Shown piece after piece: positions 32,711 through 44,784 of a stretch of DNA of 64,000 bases. The notes under the pieces were generated by a model. The model saw nothing but the letters and a program-made list of their open reading frames with translations, was not told where the DNA came from and made no database searches. The stretch is from positions 89,550-153,549 of the forward strand of contig BCKL01000001.1 of assembly GCA_001600635.1 (NCBI GenBank), written 5' to 3'. Numbering within the stretch: position 1 is the stretch's first letter; each line of letters starts with the position of its first letter. The translations under genes were made by a program, and so were the position numbers. This DNA is from Leucosporidium creatinivorum. Its lineage: Eukaryota; Basidiomycota; Microbotryomycetes; Leucosporidiales; Leucosporidiaceae.

Positions 32711-35700
32711 ATGGAGCCCACGCAACTCCCCGCCTTCTCAACGACGCTGGGCGCTCCTCCTCCGCCTCCTCAGCGTGCAGTGAGGGCGATGCTCGGCAGA
32801 GGTGCAGCGTAAGTTCATCAACCTACATCTAGTGCTGCTCCACCATCTCCGACGGCCTCTGCAGCCTTTCTAGCGACTGTTCGCTCTCGCTGCCCTCACG
32901 GGACTGGAACCGGCGGCGGCGGTGCTGGCCGTCTCTGTACTTCTACAACAGCGCTGACCCCTCGAACGAATCGCTTAGGTGTGATCTGTGCCGAGCGCGC
33001 AAAGTGAAGTGTGATGGAGAGAGGCCAGTTTGTGCTCGTAAGGCTGCCGGCGACGCGCGTTCGGCCACCAAAGTCAAGACATCACTGACCCTTTTCCGTG
33101 GTACAGAATGCCTCAAATCCGCCAAAGGTAACGCCGACGCTTGCAACTGTGTCTACGAGGGCGCTGGAACGGTCGCCAAGGGTGCCATTCCCGTGCCGAA
33201 GAAGCGACCTTCGGCGACGGCAAGGGCATCCAGCGATGGCAGCAGCGCTGGGGAAAAGCGAGCGAGGGTGGCAGACGATGGAGACAGGGATGACGGCGGA
33301 GCTAAGAAGAAGGGCGGTCAGCGTATCGAGACGCTCGTCGACCGAATCAGTGAGCACGGTCCTCGCCCTCGCCGAAGTTGAGCTGACGAATCTCCCTCGC
33401 AGCCGAGCTCGAGGACCGCCTTCGAGCTCAAGCTCAAGCTCAGTCCTTCCCTACCACCGCCAGCGGAGGCTTTCGACCCACCTCGTCCTATCCCGCCTCC
33501 TTCGCTCCCGCTCAGCAGACCCACTCCGCTCCGCCGCCAGTGCAGAGCTATCCTCCTCATTCCTCCAACTACTCAGCTCCCCTCTCCAGCTACCCTCCCG
33601 TATCCAGCTACCCCGCTGCACCTCGTCCTACTTCGGCCAACGCCGCCGCCGCACCCTCCACCGGATCATGGGCGGCGCAGGAGAGCAGCGTCAGAGCAGA
33701 GGCTCAAGCTCGTCCTGCACCCCAGCAGTCGACAATCGGTTACCCCGGGCTCGCCGCGTCCGACACGGCGCTCAACTCGGCTTTCGCTGGCAGCTCATAC
33801 CCTCCCCTCAACTACGCCCCAGCCGCCGAAGCTTCGGCAGGAGCGATGGCAAGCGGACGGAACGGCTACGTCCCCAGCCCATCCGAGAGCATGCTCAGCG
33901 GCATGTCGAGCAACAACAACTTGACCAGCGACTCGCCCATCGACTTCAATGCCAGCGACTTTGGCAACTCGACGTCCTCGACTCGCATCAACCCGGCGAC
34001 CAATGGGTTCAACACTTCCTCCTCGACCGGCGGAGGCTCGCTCGCCGCCTCGCCCGATTCATCTCTCGGTCTCGACGCCGCTTTCCTCCAAATCCTCTAC
34101 CCCGCCTGGCCCACAACCCTCCCCTCGCCTTCCATCGTCCAGCACCTCGTTCACATCTTCTTCACCCGCGCCACCATCCCCGCCGCCATGTTCAACAAGC
34201 CTCGTTTCCTTGCGTCGATGGACCTTCCTCCTACCTCGGCGAACTTCCCCGAGACGGCGCTGCTGCATGCCATCTGCGGCTATGCGGCGTTGCTGGTTAG
34301 TGAGGATACGCTGAGTCAGAGGGACGATTTTGGAAGGCGGTATTGGGAGGGAGAGAAAACCCCGAGGGAGTATCACTATGCCTGTGCGCGGAAGGATATC
34401 GACCGAGGCGTGGTCGCCAACTCGAAGACATTCCAGGTGAGTTGTCGTCTTCCGGCCTACCGTCCAGCCGGTCGCTGACCATCATCACCACTATCAGGTC
34501 CTCCAAGCGACAATTCTCTGCTGCTACATCGCCTACCAAGCTGCTTCGTTCACCGAGCTCTGGCTTCTCTCGGGAACGGCAACACGACTCTGCACCCCTC
34601 TCGGTCTCAACCACCTCCCTCCCTTCGACTACAGCAACGGTCTGCCCGGCGCGCCCTACCCCGATTGGTCCAACAGGATCCGCATGATCCCATCGACCGT
34701 CACAAACTCGCTCTTGCCGCCGCCGTGAGCTGCCCCTGCGCTACTGCCCGTCGAGATCCCGAGCTGATGGCGTCTATTACCCAACAGAGTGGATCAAGAG
34801 GAGTACTTCGAGAGGACGGTGACCTTCTGGACGGCCTTCGCTATCGATCGACATGCGAGCGCTTCGACGGATTGGTCGACTTCGATTGACGAGCGTGAGT
34901 TGCGCTTCCTTCCTTCGCGACGAATCTCGCTGACCTCCTCCTCTTTTTCCCACTGACAGAGGACATCTCGACCCATCTCCCCTGCTTCACCAACGTCCCC
35001 AACCCTTCACTCCAGATCGACCCTCTTCAAGGCCGAATCCACCATCTCTCCCTTAAGGATGCCGACTTTCTGCATGAGACGACAGCTCCTATCGGTAGCC
35101 TTGGCTTGTACATCAAAGGCAACGTTCTGCTCGGTCGCGTAGTCAACTGGATACAGCGTGAGTCGCCTTGCCGTCGCTCGTCGCCGTACGCCGAAGCTCA
35201 TTCAGATTCTCGCAGGCCTGCCTCGCTACGCCGTCGCCCCCGTGGGAGAGACCTGCTCTACCATGAAGGCCAAGATCAAGGAGTCGTCCGTCTTTCTTCG
35301 CTTTTTGTCGAGCTTTCGCTGATCCGCCTCTCGCCAGGCCCGAGTTCAAGGAGCTCGACTTCGCCCTCAGCAAGTTCCGCACCACAGTCAGCGGCAACTT
35401 CATCGACGCAGGGAACCAGATTGACGGCTACTTGGCTTCGAGCTATGCGATCCCTCATGTGTGAGTGATGATGCCCTCTCCTACAGGCGACTCCGCTCAC
35501 CCGCTTCCCTCCTCCAGCGCCACCATCCTTCTCCACGAGCCATTCTGCGATCGCCATGACCAGAGCAGCAACTCAAGCCTTGCGCGCTGCCTCTTGAGCG
35601 CCAAGTGTGTGGTTCAATCCGTGTGGGCGTTCTTCGGTACAAGTAACGACCTCGCCGGCGTTGATCCGTTCGTCCCTTTCCTCTACCCTCGGAGCCGAGC

Positions 35701-36110
35701 TTCGTGCTCATTTTCATTCCATCGTCGCAAAAGTTTCCTATGCTTCTCGTGGAGTGTCGTCGGCCGAGCCCTCGTCCGCGACCACGCCGTTCGCCGTCTT
35801 TGGGGCGACATGGAGGCAGCGGCCGCTTCGCGCTCTTTGGCTGAGAGCTGCTTGCAGCTCGTCACTACTTGCAGCAAGGCCGGGCTTGGAATCTCGGGTG
35901 AGCACCCGTCACTCTCATCTCGTCTCCGCTTCTTCTACGCCGAGGCTAACGCGCCTCGCTACCACAGTCGCCCTCGGCGAATCGCTCAAGGACCTTCTCA
36001 ACAACCCCAACAAGGTCCTTCCACCCGATGGCATTGAGGATGGCTTGTGTCTCTCCGACCCTCGCAACCACCCTCAGATGCACGAGATCCCGATCCACGT
36101 ACAGCCTTAG
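32711..36110 (+). CDS. Zn2Cys6 fungal transcription factor
   Basis: Eleven exons (32711-32808, 32979-33037, 33107-33349, 33403-34436, 34498-34724, 34788-34894, 34960-35157, 35216-35285, 35338-35460, 35518-35897 and 35968-36110), 893 aa. The binuclear zinc cluster CDLCRARKVKC...PVCAQC lies at residues ~34-60 and is split by an intron after the fourth Cys. A basic linker (PVPKKRPSATAR) and a coiled-coil start (IETLVDRITELEDRLRAQAQ) follow, then a long Ser/Pro/Ala-rich region. The fungal-specific regulatory domain starts at about LQILYPAWPTTLPSPS and includes ALLHAICGYAALL and FERTVTFWTAFAIDRHAS. It is a nuclear sequence-specific regulator; the target is unknown. The adjacent tail-to-tail transporter is a possible target by context. 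Confidence 0.9.
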
Positions 36111-36246
36111 TCCCCTCGCTCGCTGCCCTTCTCCCTCTTCCCGCCTCTACTTCTCTCGTACGTGACTCTATGTTGCATCCCTTCTACTTCTTGAGCACCC
36201 TGTTAGTATCTGTAACCTTCTATCTAAACAGCAAACATCGCGAGTT

Positions 36247-38209
36247 CTACTCGGCGGCGAGTAGCTTGCGATTGTGTAGCAGACGGCTGACGATGACTAG
36301 GCATGTCGACGCGATGAGGAGACATCCCCAGAGTATGCCGGCCCTGCGAGAGCGAGAAACGACGGTGAGCGAAGCTCGGCGATGAAAGGAGCAGAGGGCC
36401 TCACCTCTGGTACCCGACTTGGGCGTTCTCTGCACTCGGGTGGATGAAAAGACCTCCCAAAGCGGCCCCAGCGAGTCCTCCTGGCCATGACATGAAGTAC
36501 AGCAGGCCGAAGGATGATCTGCAGAGAGACGGAACTCGGTCAGCTGGGACTGCGCTTCAACGAGCTCGTGAAGGGCCCTTGTAAGAAATGGGAGGACGTC
36601 GAGCTTACGCTACGTTTTCAGGTCCTGCGAGACGAGGGACGCAGCCTGGGAGGACCGAGACCTGTAGAGCAGCGCGGTTAGCGCTCGCCGTGAACAGGTT
36701 CGGCGAAAGCGAACGACTTACCCAGGCGCCCGAGGTGATGCCGTACAATGCTGCTGTCCATAAGATACCGAGCTCGTTATGCGATGGAATCCAGCTGGGG
36801 GCAGCGAGCGTCAGTCAGCGGCGATCACAGCGAGCTCGCTCGGTGATTCGGCGAGAACTCACGCTGCAAAGATCACAACGGCGCCGAGCAAGTTGGCCAT
36901 CGCCCAGGTATTCATCGGCCCCACTCGGTCAGAGATCATACCAGGAATGATACGGCCGAGAATGGATACGGCGTTGAGGATGGGAAGAATGTAAGGGGTG
37001 AGGCTTGCTCGAACGCCGAGCGAGACGGCGCGTGATTGGATGTTGAAGATTGGGCCGAAGAGGGCGAAGTAGCCGATGCAGTTGGCGAGAAGTAGCGCGA
37101 GGAAGGCCTTCTTGCGGAGGAGGGAAAAGTCGGGAATGATCTGGATCAGAGCGCCGAGTGAGCGATCGGAACCGAGATGAGGTAGGAAGGAGATGTGCGC
37201 ACCGATTGACCTCGCTTAGGAGCTACTCGAGGCTCCAAGATTATGGTGGCGGCGCTGCAGGTCACCAAGACCACGAAGCCAGAGATGCGAGTGCTCCAGC
37301 CGAAGCCGACCTCTCGCAGCAGTCGCGAGAGCATGATGGGCCTGCGCGGATAAAGTATCAGCTGGCGCCTTGGCATGGGAAGGGCAACACTCACCAGATC
37401 ACTCCTCCCAGGCTAGCTCCACAGGTGACGAATGCAATGGCGAGTCCTCGGCGCCGAAGGAAGTAGGTCGCGGGCATGCTGATGCAGGGGAAGAAGACTG
37501 TGAGGTGAGTCAGTACGAGCTGAAGGATAAGCAAAGCGATCTAGTACCAAGGCTCATCCCAACGCCGTACAGCAGACCTTGACAGAGGAAGATCTGCAAT
37601 CATGAGCGCCGAGGTCAGCTCCGAATCTCGTCTCAGCTCGGCTCCGACATCACGCTCACCTGCCATATCGCGGAAGTGAGGCTGAGCATCATCAACGAGA
37701 AGGTGCAGATGATGGTGCCCGCTCCAATAACCAGCTTCGGCCCGAAGACATCGACAGCTCGGCCGCTGAAGGGACCGCCGAGGTACAGACAGGCGACCTG
37801 CAGGCCTCCGATGAGGGAGATGGTGGCCGAGTTGGTATTGAAGCGTTGGAGATAGTAGCTCTGATATGCGCCGAATCCTGTAGGTGTTGGTATCAGCGAG
37901 CGACCCTTTCGAGAGCTCGGAGCGTGAACCAACCGTTGGTGAATCCCTGCACTTGATTGGGTCAGCGGATGCATAGATAACGTCCAGAGTACTCACAAAG
38001 GTAGCAAATAGCCCGAGAAACCCCCCAGTAGCCATCATCCATCCTCTTCGCCCGTCGAAAGGCGGGAGGATCGGTTCACCCGCCTTCTCCAGTTGCACCT
38101 CAATATCGCGGCTTGTCACAGCAGCAGCATCTTCCTTGGCCGACATTTTGCTTCCGATACTTGTTGCACGAGTCGGTACAGCTGTAGTGTCGTCGTCGCG
38201 CGGATCCAT
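36247..38209 (-). CDS. MFS transporter, monocarboxylate (SLC16/MCH) type
   Basis: Eleven exons: 37997-38209, 37934-37946, 37660-37877, 37548-37593, 37395-37497, 37203-37341, 36863-37140, 36722-36794, 36609-36661, 36405-36518 and 36247-36343, 448 aa. About twelve hydrophobic segments flank a short central loop. Family hallmarks: GWMMATGGFLGLFATFGFTN then GAYQSYYLQ in TM1 and its loop, the glycine-rich loop before TM6 (YFLRRRGLAIAFVTCGASLG), and LGRIIPGMISDRVGPMN in TM8. MCH/SLC16-like fungal proteins export or import small carboxylates, siderophore-like compounds or riboflavin (Mch5); the substrate is unknown. The second exon is only 13 bases. It ends 136 bases from the end of the Zn2Cys6 gene. 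A CTGTAGC motif lies near 38281 upstream. Confidence 0.88.
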
Positions 38210-38925
38210 TGCGAGCGGCAGACGCACTCCGGGCCAGACGGGTGAGCTGTAGAGGTGGCTATTCGATAGTAGAGATCGTCTGTAGCTGTCAAGTGTTGTT
38301 TTCGGAGCTGTAGCCGAATATGGAAGTAGCGAGAAGAGCAAGAAGTGAGGCAGCGGTCGAAACGAGAGGGGGTGAGCGAGCGGCGGAGTAAAGTGAGGGC
38401 GGCGGCGAAAGGGACTTGACTTGCATCAGGAGGGGCTAGGTCAGGTAGAAGCGTAACAAAATCTGAATGTACTTGGGCGACTGCTGGATATCTGCGAATG
38501 CTCGGAGAACGACCCTGCTTCGACTTCGAGCCCATCGCCGAAGCTCGCCCGAGTCGACTGATGTCGCACCTGAGCCGCTGGCGTATGCAGCCGACATCAG
38601 AAAAATTCTAGCTGGTGTATTAGACACTTCCTTCGAAGATGACAACTACAGCGAGGCGTCCAACGAGTTTCAAAGCGCTCGTCCTCGGCGATTCCTTGCG
38701 GCTCGGTCGACGTTGTCGGGCCCTCCGGCGAGCATGCCCTCGACGTGGCACACCTTATGAGTCGCATCAAGTAGCCTGAGAGAGCTCGCTGCACCTCGCA
38801 ATCGCTCGTCGACTCCTTGAACCACCCAAGCCAACTCCAGCTCGATCCGACTCTTTCATCTCTGTTCCTCCTGCGCTGCATCTCGTTCTTGTCGCCGCGT
38901 CCCGACTCTCTGGACGACATTAAAA
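38210..38925. other. divergent intergenic region
   Basis: Between the MFS transporter start and the two-TM protein start. No gene is supported. CTGTAGCTG near 38281 and GAGCTGTAGCC near 38305 repeat the motif seen upstream of other genes. Confidence 0.4.
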
Positions 38926-41061
38926 ATGAAGCAGAATACCTTCGACAAGCTTACAGAGCTCGAGTACCCCGTCACTAAGGTACTTCCAGCTTCCCTCCGC
39001 TCGCGCCTGCAAGAGCTGACTCGGCGTGCTGCTTTACAGCCCTTTCCTACATCCTGGCGCTGCTTTGGACCCATTTTACTGCTGTTGTGCTCCCCGGTGC
39101 TGCTCGTGCTGCTCACTCTGCTCAATGGTAAGCCCACACGGCGGCGAGAGGGGCGAGCGAGCTGACGCGCTGGCGGCAGTATCGACTGTGGGAAGGGAGA
39201 ACGTCGCCGTAGAGACCCCTCAATTTGCGGATGAGACGAGGTCATAGTGGTGAGCTGCTCCGCCGCTCTGTCTAGGCCATAGACAGCTGATAGCCTCGGC
39301 GCAGGGGGGTTCTCTCGAGCACGCCCTCGGCGAAAGCTTGCGAGCCTCACCACTTCCTCCTGTACGTCTCTCGCGCTGTTGGAGGGTACAAAGCTAATCC
39401 GCTTGTCTTACAGAGGAGACATCTTTCGCAGCACCGTCGGATCGTTCGACTACAGCCTCTTCTCGGTGACGCTCCCGAACGGCAAGACCGAGGCCGACGA
39501 CATCGCTGCTTTGGCGTTGAGCAATCTGTCGGTCACCGCTCATGCTTGTGCGCTCTCTCATACCTGAAAGACTGCTCAAAGTCCGAGCTGATCACTCTCG
39601 CGTAGACGGCTTCGACTACAGGCAGGAGAGCATCGCCGGGAGCTGCTACTCGTCGAACGCGGCAAGCACGGCGTCACTTCGCACCCTCGCCGTCACCGCC
39701 GACTTGAGTACCTTCACCGTCAATGGAGAGGTACGTACTCCTCTCATCTTTGAGGTAACGTGACCGTCCCTCACTCTCTCGGCTTTGTAGGTCGCCTTTT
39801 TTTGCTCGAACCCCGACGGGTCAATCGCCCAGCTCCGCCTCTCTCATGTGACCAAACCGCTCGAGACTCAGTCGGTGGACTCCCAGACCAGCATGCGTCG
39901 CAACTCGGACGTTCAGAAGCTCGTCGATCTGATGGCGGTCGACCTTCTCCAATCCATGCGCTTCGCCTTTGCCACCGAGGACCAGGTCTCGCTCATGCAG
40001 ATCACCGCCTCGGCTCGAATGAGGTGTCAAGCTACATCGAGTACTACACAGCCAGTCGACCTCGATTGCCCTTTCTACTCTCAAACGCCCTCACTTCAGA
40101 ACTCGGTCGGCAGGGTCGCGAGGGCGGCCAGCATCGACTTCATCGACCTTGCCGACTCTTCAGTCACTTATCCCGCCGGACTCGCCATTAGCCAGCGCAA
40201 CTACTTCTCGGTCCTCGCTTCGGCTAGTCTCATCGACATCGGAGAGTGCGAGGGTAACCCCTTGTTGTCGAGCGAGTGGTTCAATCTCAGCATCGACTCG
40301 AATGGTGCGTTCGACCTTCAAGTGTGACGGTGAGCGCCTCTAGCTGACCCTGTTCACCTGAAGACGTCCTCTCGCAGCTCTACCGCAACCAGGAAGGCCT
40401 TGGCTCGGTCCAGCTCGTTAACGCCTCATTCCCTACGCCCGCCGACTCGCTCTTCTATAACCAGTCGCTCTCCAACGCTGCGATGCTCAGATCTACGCCA
40501 GCGATGCCGTTCAACGAGACTCTTCTGGCGCCACCAGTCTGGGGTAAGCTTTCTCGGCGCCGCTTTCTCCACCTCCGAGCTCTCGGCGCTGACGTGAGCT
40601 CGCTCGAACTTGACAGCCGTCAACTACCTCTGCCGGACGAGTCGACCGAAGGCTGGGCTTGCACTCGCTATCTGTCTGTCAACTAAATACTCCACCGAGC
40701 TCGAGGGCTGGGAGCTGACTTTCTCGCACCCTCGCCCAGCCGTCCTCGTCGCCGATGTCTCCCTCTTCGGCGCTTGCTGGGGCATCTTCATGATCATCGC
40801 TACTCCTGTTGCTCGCCGCCAAAGTAGGATACATCCTCTCGGTCCCCTGCCCGACGTCACGCTGACTCCATCTTTGCAGCCGACTCGACTTCGCCCGCCT
40901 CCGCCGACAAGTCCTCGCCGAGCAGCAGCAAGCCGATGCTCCCCGGGCTCGCCAAGGATTCTGCTCAACAGACCTTGTTGTACACAACAAAGAGCTCTAC
41001 CTCGCCTACTTCTCTCACCTCTCCCACCTCCCTTGACTATGGCATCGCCGAGCACGAGTAG
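38926..41061 (+). CDS. hypothetical membrane protein with two TM segments, 533 aa
   Basis: Ten exons: 38926-38979, 39040-39127, 39180-39240, 39305-39361, 39414-39547, 39606-39730, 39791-40304, 40364-40543, 40617-40823 and 40880-41061. There is one TM near the N-terminus (FGPILLLLCSPVLLVLLTLL) and one near the C-terminus (DVSLFGACWGIFMIIATPVA). The ~400 residues between are probably lumenal or extracellular, with NLS, NAS, NQS and NET N-glycosylation sites and few Cys. The tail is Ser/Pro/Thr-rich and probably cytosolic. I do not recognise the family. Exons 3-4 are the least certain: their phases fit, but alternatives exist. A further 66-base GT...AG segment within exon 9 (about 40675-40740) is in frame and could be a retained or optional intron. 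Confidence 0.7.
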
Positions 41062-42413
41062 GCGCCGAGCAGGGGAAAGCGACGCTGAGATGCTCGTTGC
41101 TCAAGAGGGTGAATTGTTATTCGGTTTGCAAGTGTATCCGATTTGGGATCTCCCTCTGAGCGAGCGAGAGAGTCTAGAGAGAGTCCTCTACGATCGAATC
41201 GAGCTGGAGTCTGGAGATGAGGCATGCGAAGCCGACTTGGCTGGTGCAGGAAAGGGTTGCACGATGAGCGTCGAGAGCCAGGTCTTTACAGGATCTTAGC
41301 GAGCGTAGACTCCTCGCAGGCTGCTGTAGCTTGACGGGACCACAAGTTCAGGAGCTCTCATCGCCGAGCTTGCGAATTTGGCTCGTCGCTCGCTCGCTGC
41401 CCATACAGATCCGGCCGCTTGTAAGATTTAACAGAGCATCTGCCTCCTGCTGTGACATCCGCTACACCTCGCCAGCCTCGCTGTATGCAAGCTCGCTCCC
41501 CTCGGCGCTCGACCCTCGTCCGTCCTGCAAGAGGAGGTCGGCCTGAACTCGTCTTTTGATCTCTCGCCTCTTCCTGCCGTCCAAGCTGCTTGCTATTACT
41601 CGGGACGATCCCTCGACGAACAGGAAGCACAAGGAAGGGGCTTTGCTTAGCGCGTTCTCAGCGCCTCACGCGAGCTCACTCTCGGCAGCTTTGGCGGGCG
41701 TCTTCTCGCTCGGATTTGAGTCGAGTGTTCGCCTTCTATCGCTAGTGAAGGTGCTTCGGGGGATTTCACAAGATCTAAATTGCTTCTATCGAGGCTACTT
41801 ACAACGCTCTGCTGTTCTATTCTAATGCACAGCAGACCGAGCTCGGCGCTGCAGGAAGAAGGGCGCTGCTTCGCTTGGCTGCGATGAACGTCACGCTGAT
41901 TGATCGCCTGTGGGTGCGAGAATCGGTGTGCTGTCGAGATGCTCTTGCAGTTGATAGCGCGTATCCCATACTGGGGTACAGCTAGCGTGAGTGTGGAGGG
42001 AAGCTCGGCGCTCGGTGCAGGAGGGGAGGGGAGGATGGGCGCTGTGAAGCAGCAAGGGATACTGTGGTGCACCGAGTGGTCGAGTGTGGAGTCCGCGCGG
42101 GGGTTCCGTGACCGACAAACATTCCTCGAGCCGACGCGTCGAAGTGTTGTGTTCAATCGTCGAAACTCTAACGATCGCAATTTGGGCCGGGCGCCTGCCT
42201 TTGGCCCTCCTCGTCTCCCTCTCTCTCCCTCTCTCCACCACCGCCAACACCTCTTCACTTCAAGAGCACCACTTCGTCGGCGTTCACCCTTCCCCCCCCG
42301 TGTCCAACTCACCGGCCTTCGCCAACCCCACACTCCTTTCAACAGCTTCAGTCCCTTCCCCTCCCCTTCTTCGCCGTTCAAACACTCCCCTCCCCCCGCG
42401 CACCTCTTTAAAC
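41062..42413. other. intergenic, 1.35 kb
   Basis: No gene is supported. The last 200 bases are strongly CT-rich (repeated CTCCCTCT), as in promoters of highly expressed fungal genes, which fits the secreted protein that follows. CTGCTGTAGC lies near 41322. Confidence 0.45.
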
Positions 42414-44185
42414 ATGCTTCGCCTTTCCCTCGTCTCGGCTCTTGCCATTGCTACGGCCGCCCAGGCTTCGGTCATCTCTACCTCTGTGTTCCCCAACTCG
42501 GCCTGCGCCGGCGCGTCGTCGTCGCTTGGAGGTCTCGTCGGCGTTGGCAGGGTCACCCTCTCCAACGGCGAGGTTGAGACCCACTGTGGATGCCCTTCGG
42601 TATGTTTCCATCTACTACAACCCTGCAGAAGACTACCGACGCGCCCAACCACCTTGGAATGTGACGCGAGGCAAAGGCTGACCGCTCATGTTGAATCACC
42701 GAAAACAGGACAACCTCCCTTCCTTTGAGGCCTGCCCCTCGTCCGACAACGGCGAGGCCGTCTGCAACTCTGTCCTCGACCTTGAGTCGGGCGCCTTCAC
42801 TGCCTCGTGCGGTGTGGTGGCCTGCCAGGGAACGTGAGTTCTTGCCTTCCCCCTTCGGCCGTTCCGACGCGTCGTGATGGCCTGATAACTGACTCTCTCC
42901 TCTCATCTTTCGCTTCGCCTGCATTCGCCTGCATTTTCTACCACGCAGCGAGTGCCCTTCGACCGTCGTCAACACCGTTGTCGTCGACGAGACCGACTGC
43001 TCGGCTTCGGACAAGGGAGCCATTGGAATCTCCAACGTTGATGGCGAGGAGAAGTGCGCGTGCTCGGCCGTGAGTATTGGCGGTAGTATCATTGGTGATG
43101 TTGGACGGGAAGTTGACTTGCTCTTGTCGCTCTGCAGGACGCTGGAGAGTTCACCGCCTGCCCCACCCCCGAGAACGGTCGCGCTTCGTGCGTTGCTACC
43201 GACTCTGACTTCCTCGGAATGGCCTACACCCACAAGGAGACCGTCAAGTGCGGTGTTGTCTGCGATGAGGTGAGTTGATTCGACCACCGAGGTCCTAGCT
43301 CGGCGCAAGGCTGACCTCGCGTTGCACTCTCAGGGCTTCTTCCTCTCGCCCGGAGGATCGTGCGTGAAGCTCGCCAAGCGTGTCTTCCACTCTCCCGGAC
43401 CCATCAAGGTCGGCCCCTCGGCTTCCAAGTCGCACTCCAAGGCCCACTCGACCACCTCGCCTACCCAGCGCCGCCCTCACACCCCTTCCCACACTCACAC
43501 CCGTCACTCGACCGGCGGAGTCTTCACCACCAGCTCGCGCTCGACCAACCCCCCTGCCTCCACCTCGACCTCCTCGACCAAGAAGCACCACGGATCGTCC
43601 AAGAAGCACCACGGCCACAAGTCGACCACCGAGCACAACTTCTCCACCACTGGCCCCATCAAGGTCGGACCTTCGGCTTCGTTCACTGGAACCGGTCCCA
43701 TCAAGGTTGGACCTTCCCAGGTCGCTCGCCGTGCTGTTGAGGAGATTGTCTTCCAGGAGGTCTGCGCCCAGGACGAGCGCTCGTGCCCTGCTGGCGACTT
43801 CGGTGACTTCTCCGTGAGTCGAGCTTTCCTCCCTTCATCTTCTCTGTACCCCGACCTCCTCGTCTTCCTTCGCTCGCCTTGTGCTCCCCTACGAGACCCG
43901 AACGAATGCTGACCTCGGCCTCTCGTTCTCACAGTGCGTTCGCCTCGACGATGTCACCGAGTGCGGTGGATGCAACTCCCTCGGCGATGCCGTCTCCTGC
44001 CTCGACATGCCTGGTGTCGCCTCCGCTGCCTGCCTCCGTGGCGGCTGCGTTGTTCGTACGTTTTCTCGTCTCTCCCTCACCTCTCACTCGGCGCTCTTCG
44101 CTGACCCTCTCTTCCTCCTTTCGCAGGCGCTTGCCAGACTGGCTTCGTCCAGACCTCGGAAGGCACCTGCTCCCCCAAGGCTTAG
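42414..44185 (+). CDS. PriA-like cysteine-rich secreted protein with GPIKVGPS repeats
   Basis: Seven exons: 42414-42599, 42709-42833, 42949-43069, 43138-43269, 43334-43813, 43935-44055 and 44127-44185, 407 aa. Signal peptide LRLSLVSALAIATAAQAS. Residues ~20-205 form a Cys-rich N-terminal half. A Ser/Thr/His linker (~210-310) follows, with THTRHSTGG, KKHHGSSKKHHGHKS and three copies of GPIKVGPS. The C-terminal Cys-rich domain (CVRLDDVTECGGCNSLGD, then VASAACLRGGCVV and CQTGF) matches the pattern of basidiomycete PriA proteins, known as secreted, development-associated proteins. There is no GPI-type C-terminus. Likely secreted or cell-wall associated and O-mannosylated on the linker; function unknown. 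Every intron falls in or between Cys-rich modules. Confidence 0.82.
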
Positions 44186-44784
44186 AGATCGTGTTTCCTC
44201 GGCTCGGTCGTCGGTCGTCGTTCTTCGTGTCTTCCTCTACGCCTCCCTCATGTCATCACCCATTCACGCCCCCTTACCAACGCAGCGAGCACCTCCCCCC
44301 CACTCCCCCCCTTCTTTATCTTACTCGTATTATAGGTGCAACGCGCGATGCCCCGATACCCATTTCTCCTCCTCATTTCCCTCTTTCTCTCGGCGCCTAC
44401 TCCCAGTCTCCCTTTTCCTTGGTACGAGCAGCCTCACAAGCAAGGCGCGAGCAATGGCAGCCCCAAACCCTTTCACCCCTTTTCTTCCTCTCACTCTCAT
44501 GTATATGGACATTCACGGGCGAGGCTTGGGCTTGACGATGGCGATCGCCGAACTTCTCGGCGCGCGCTCTTGACAGCTCTAGTCTCGATGTTGTACTTTA
44601 TCAAGGAATTCACACAACACCGGGCAAGTCTCGAGCGAGCGCAAAGCGGCGAATCAAATCCTCGCAGAGCAACGCAGCAGGAGCACCGTCGAACCCCACG
44701 CAGCGAACTCTCGCTTCGGCGCCCGCTTTCTCGCCTCTCAACGAACTCTTCTCGCATCGACCGACGTACAGCGACAAAGATGCA
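44186..44784. other. convergent intergenic region
   Basis: Between two genes that end towards each other. It contains CT-rich and C-rich runs near 44270-44320. No gene is supported, although long chance open frames exist. Confidence 0.45.

Noticed and set aside
36110-44185. Secondary-metabolite or biosynthetic gene cluster around the regulator and transporter
   Set aside because: No core synthase or tailoring enzymes lie nearby; the neighbours are a membrane protein, a secreted protein and housekeeping genes.
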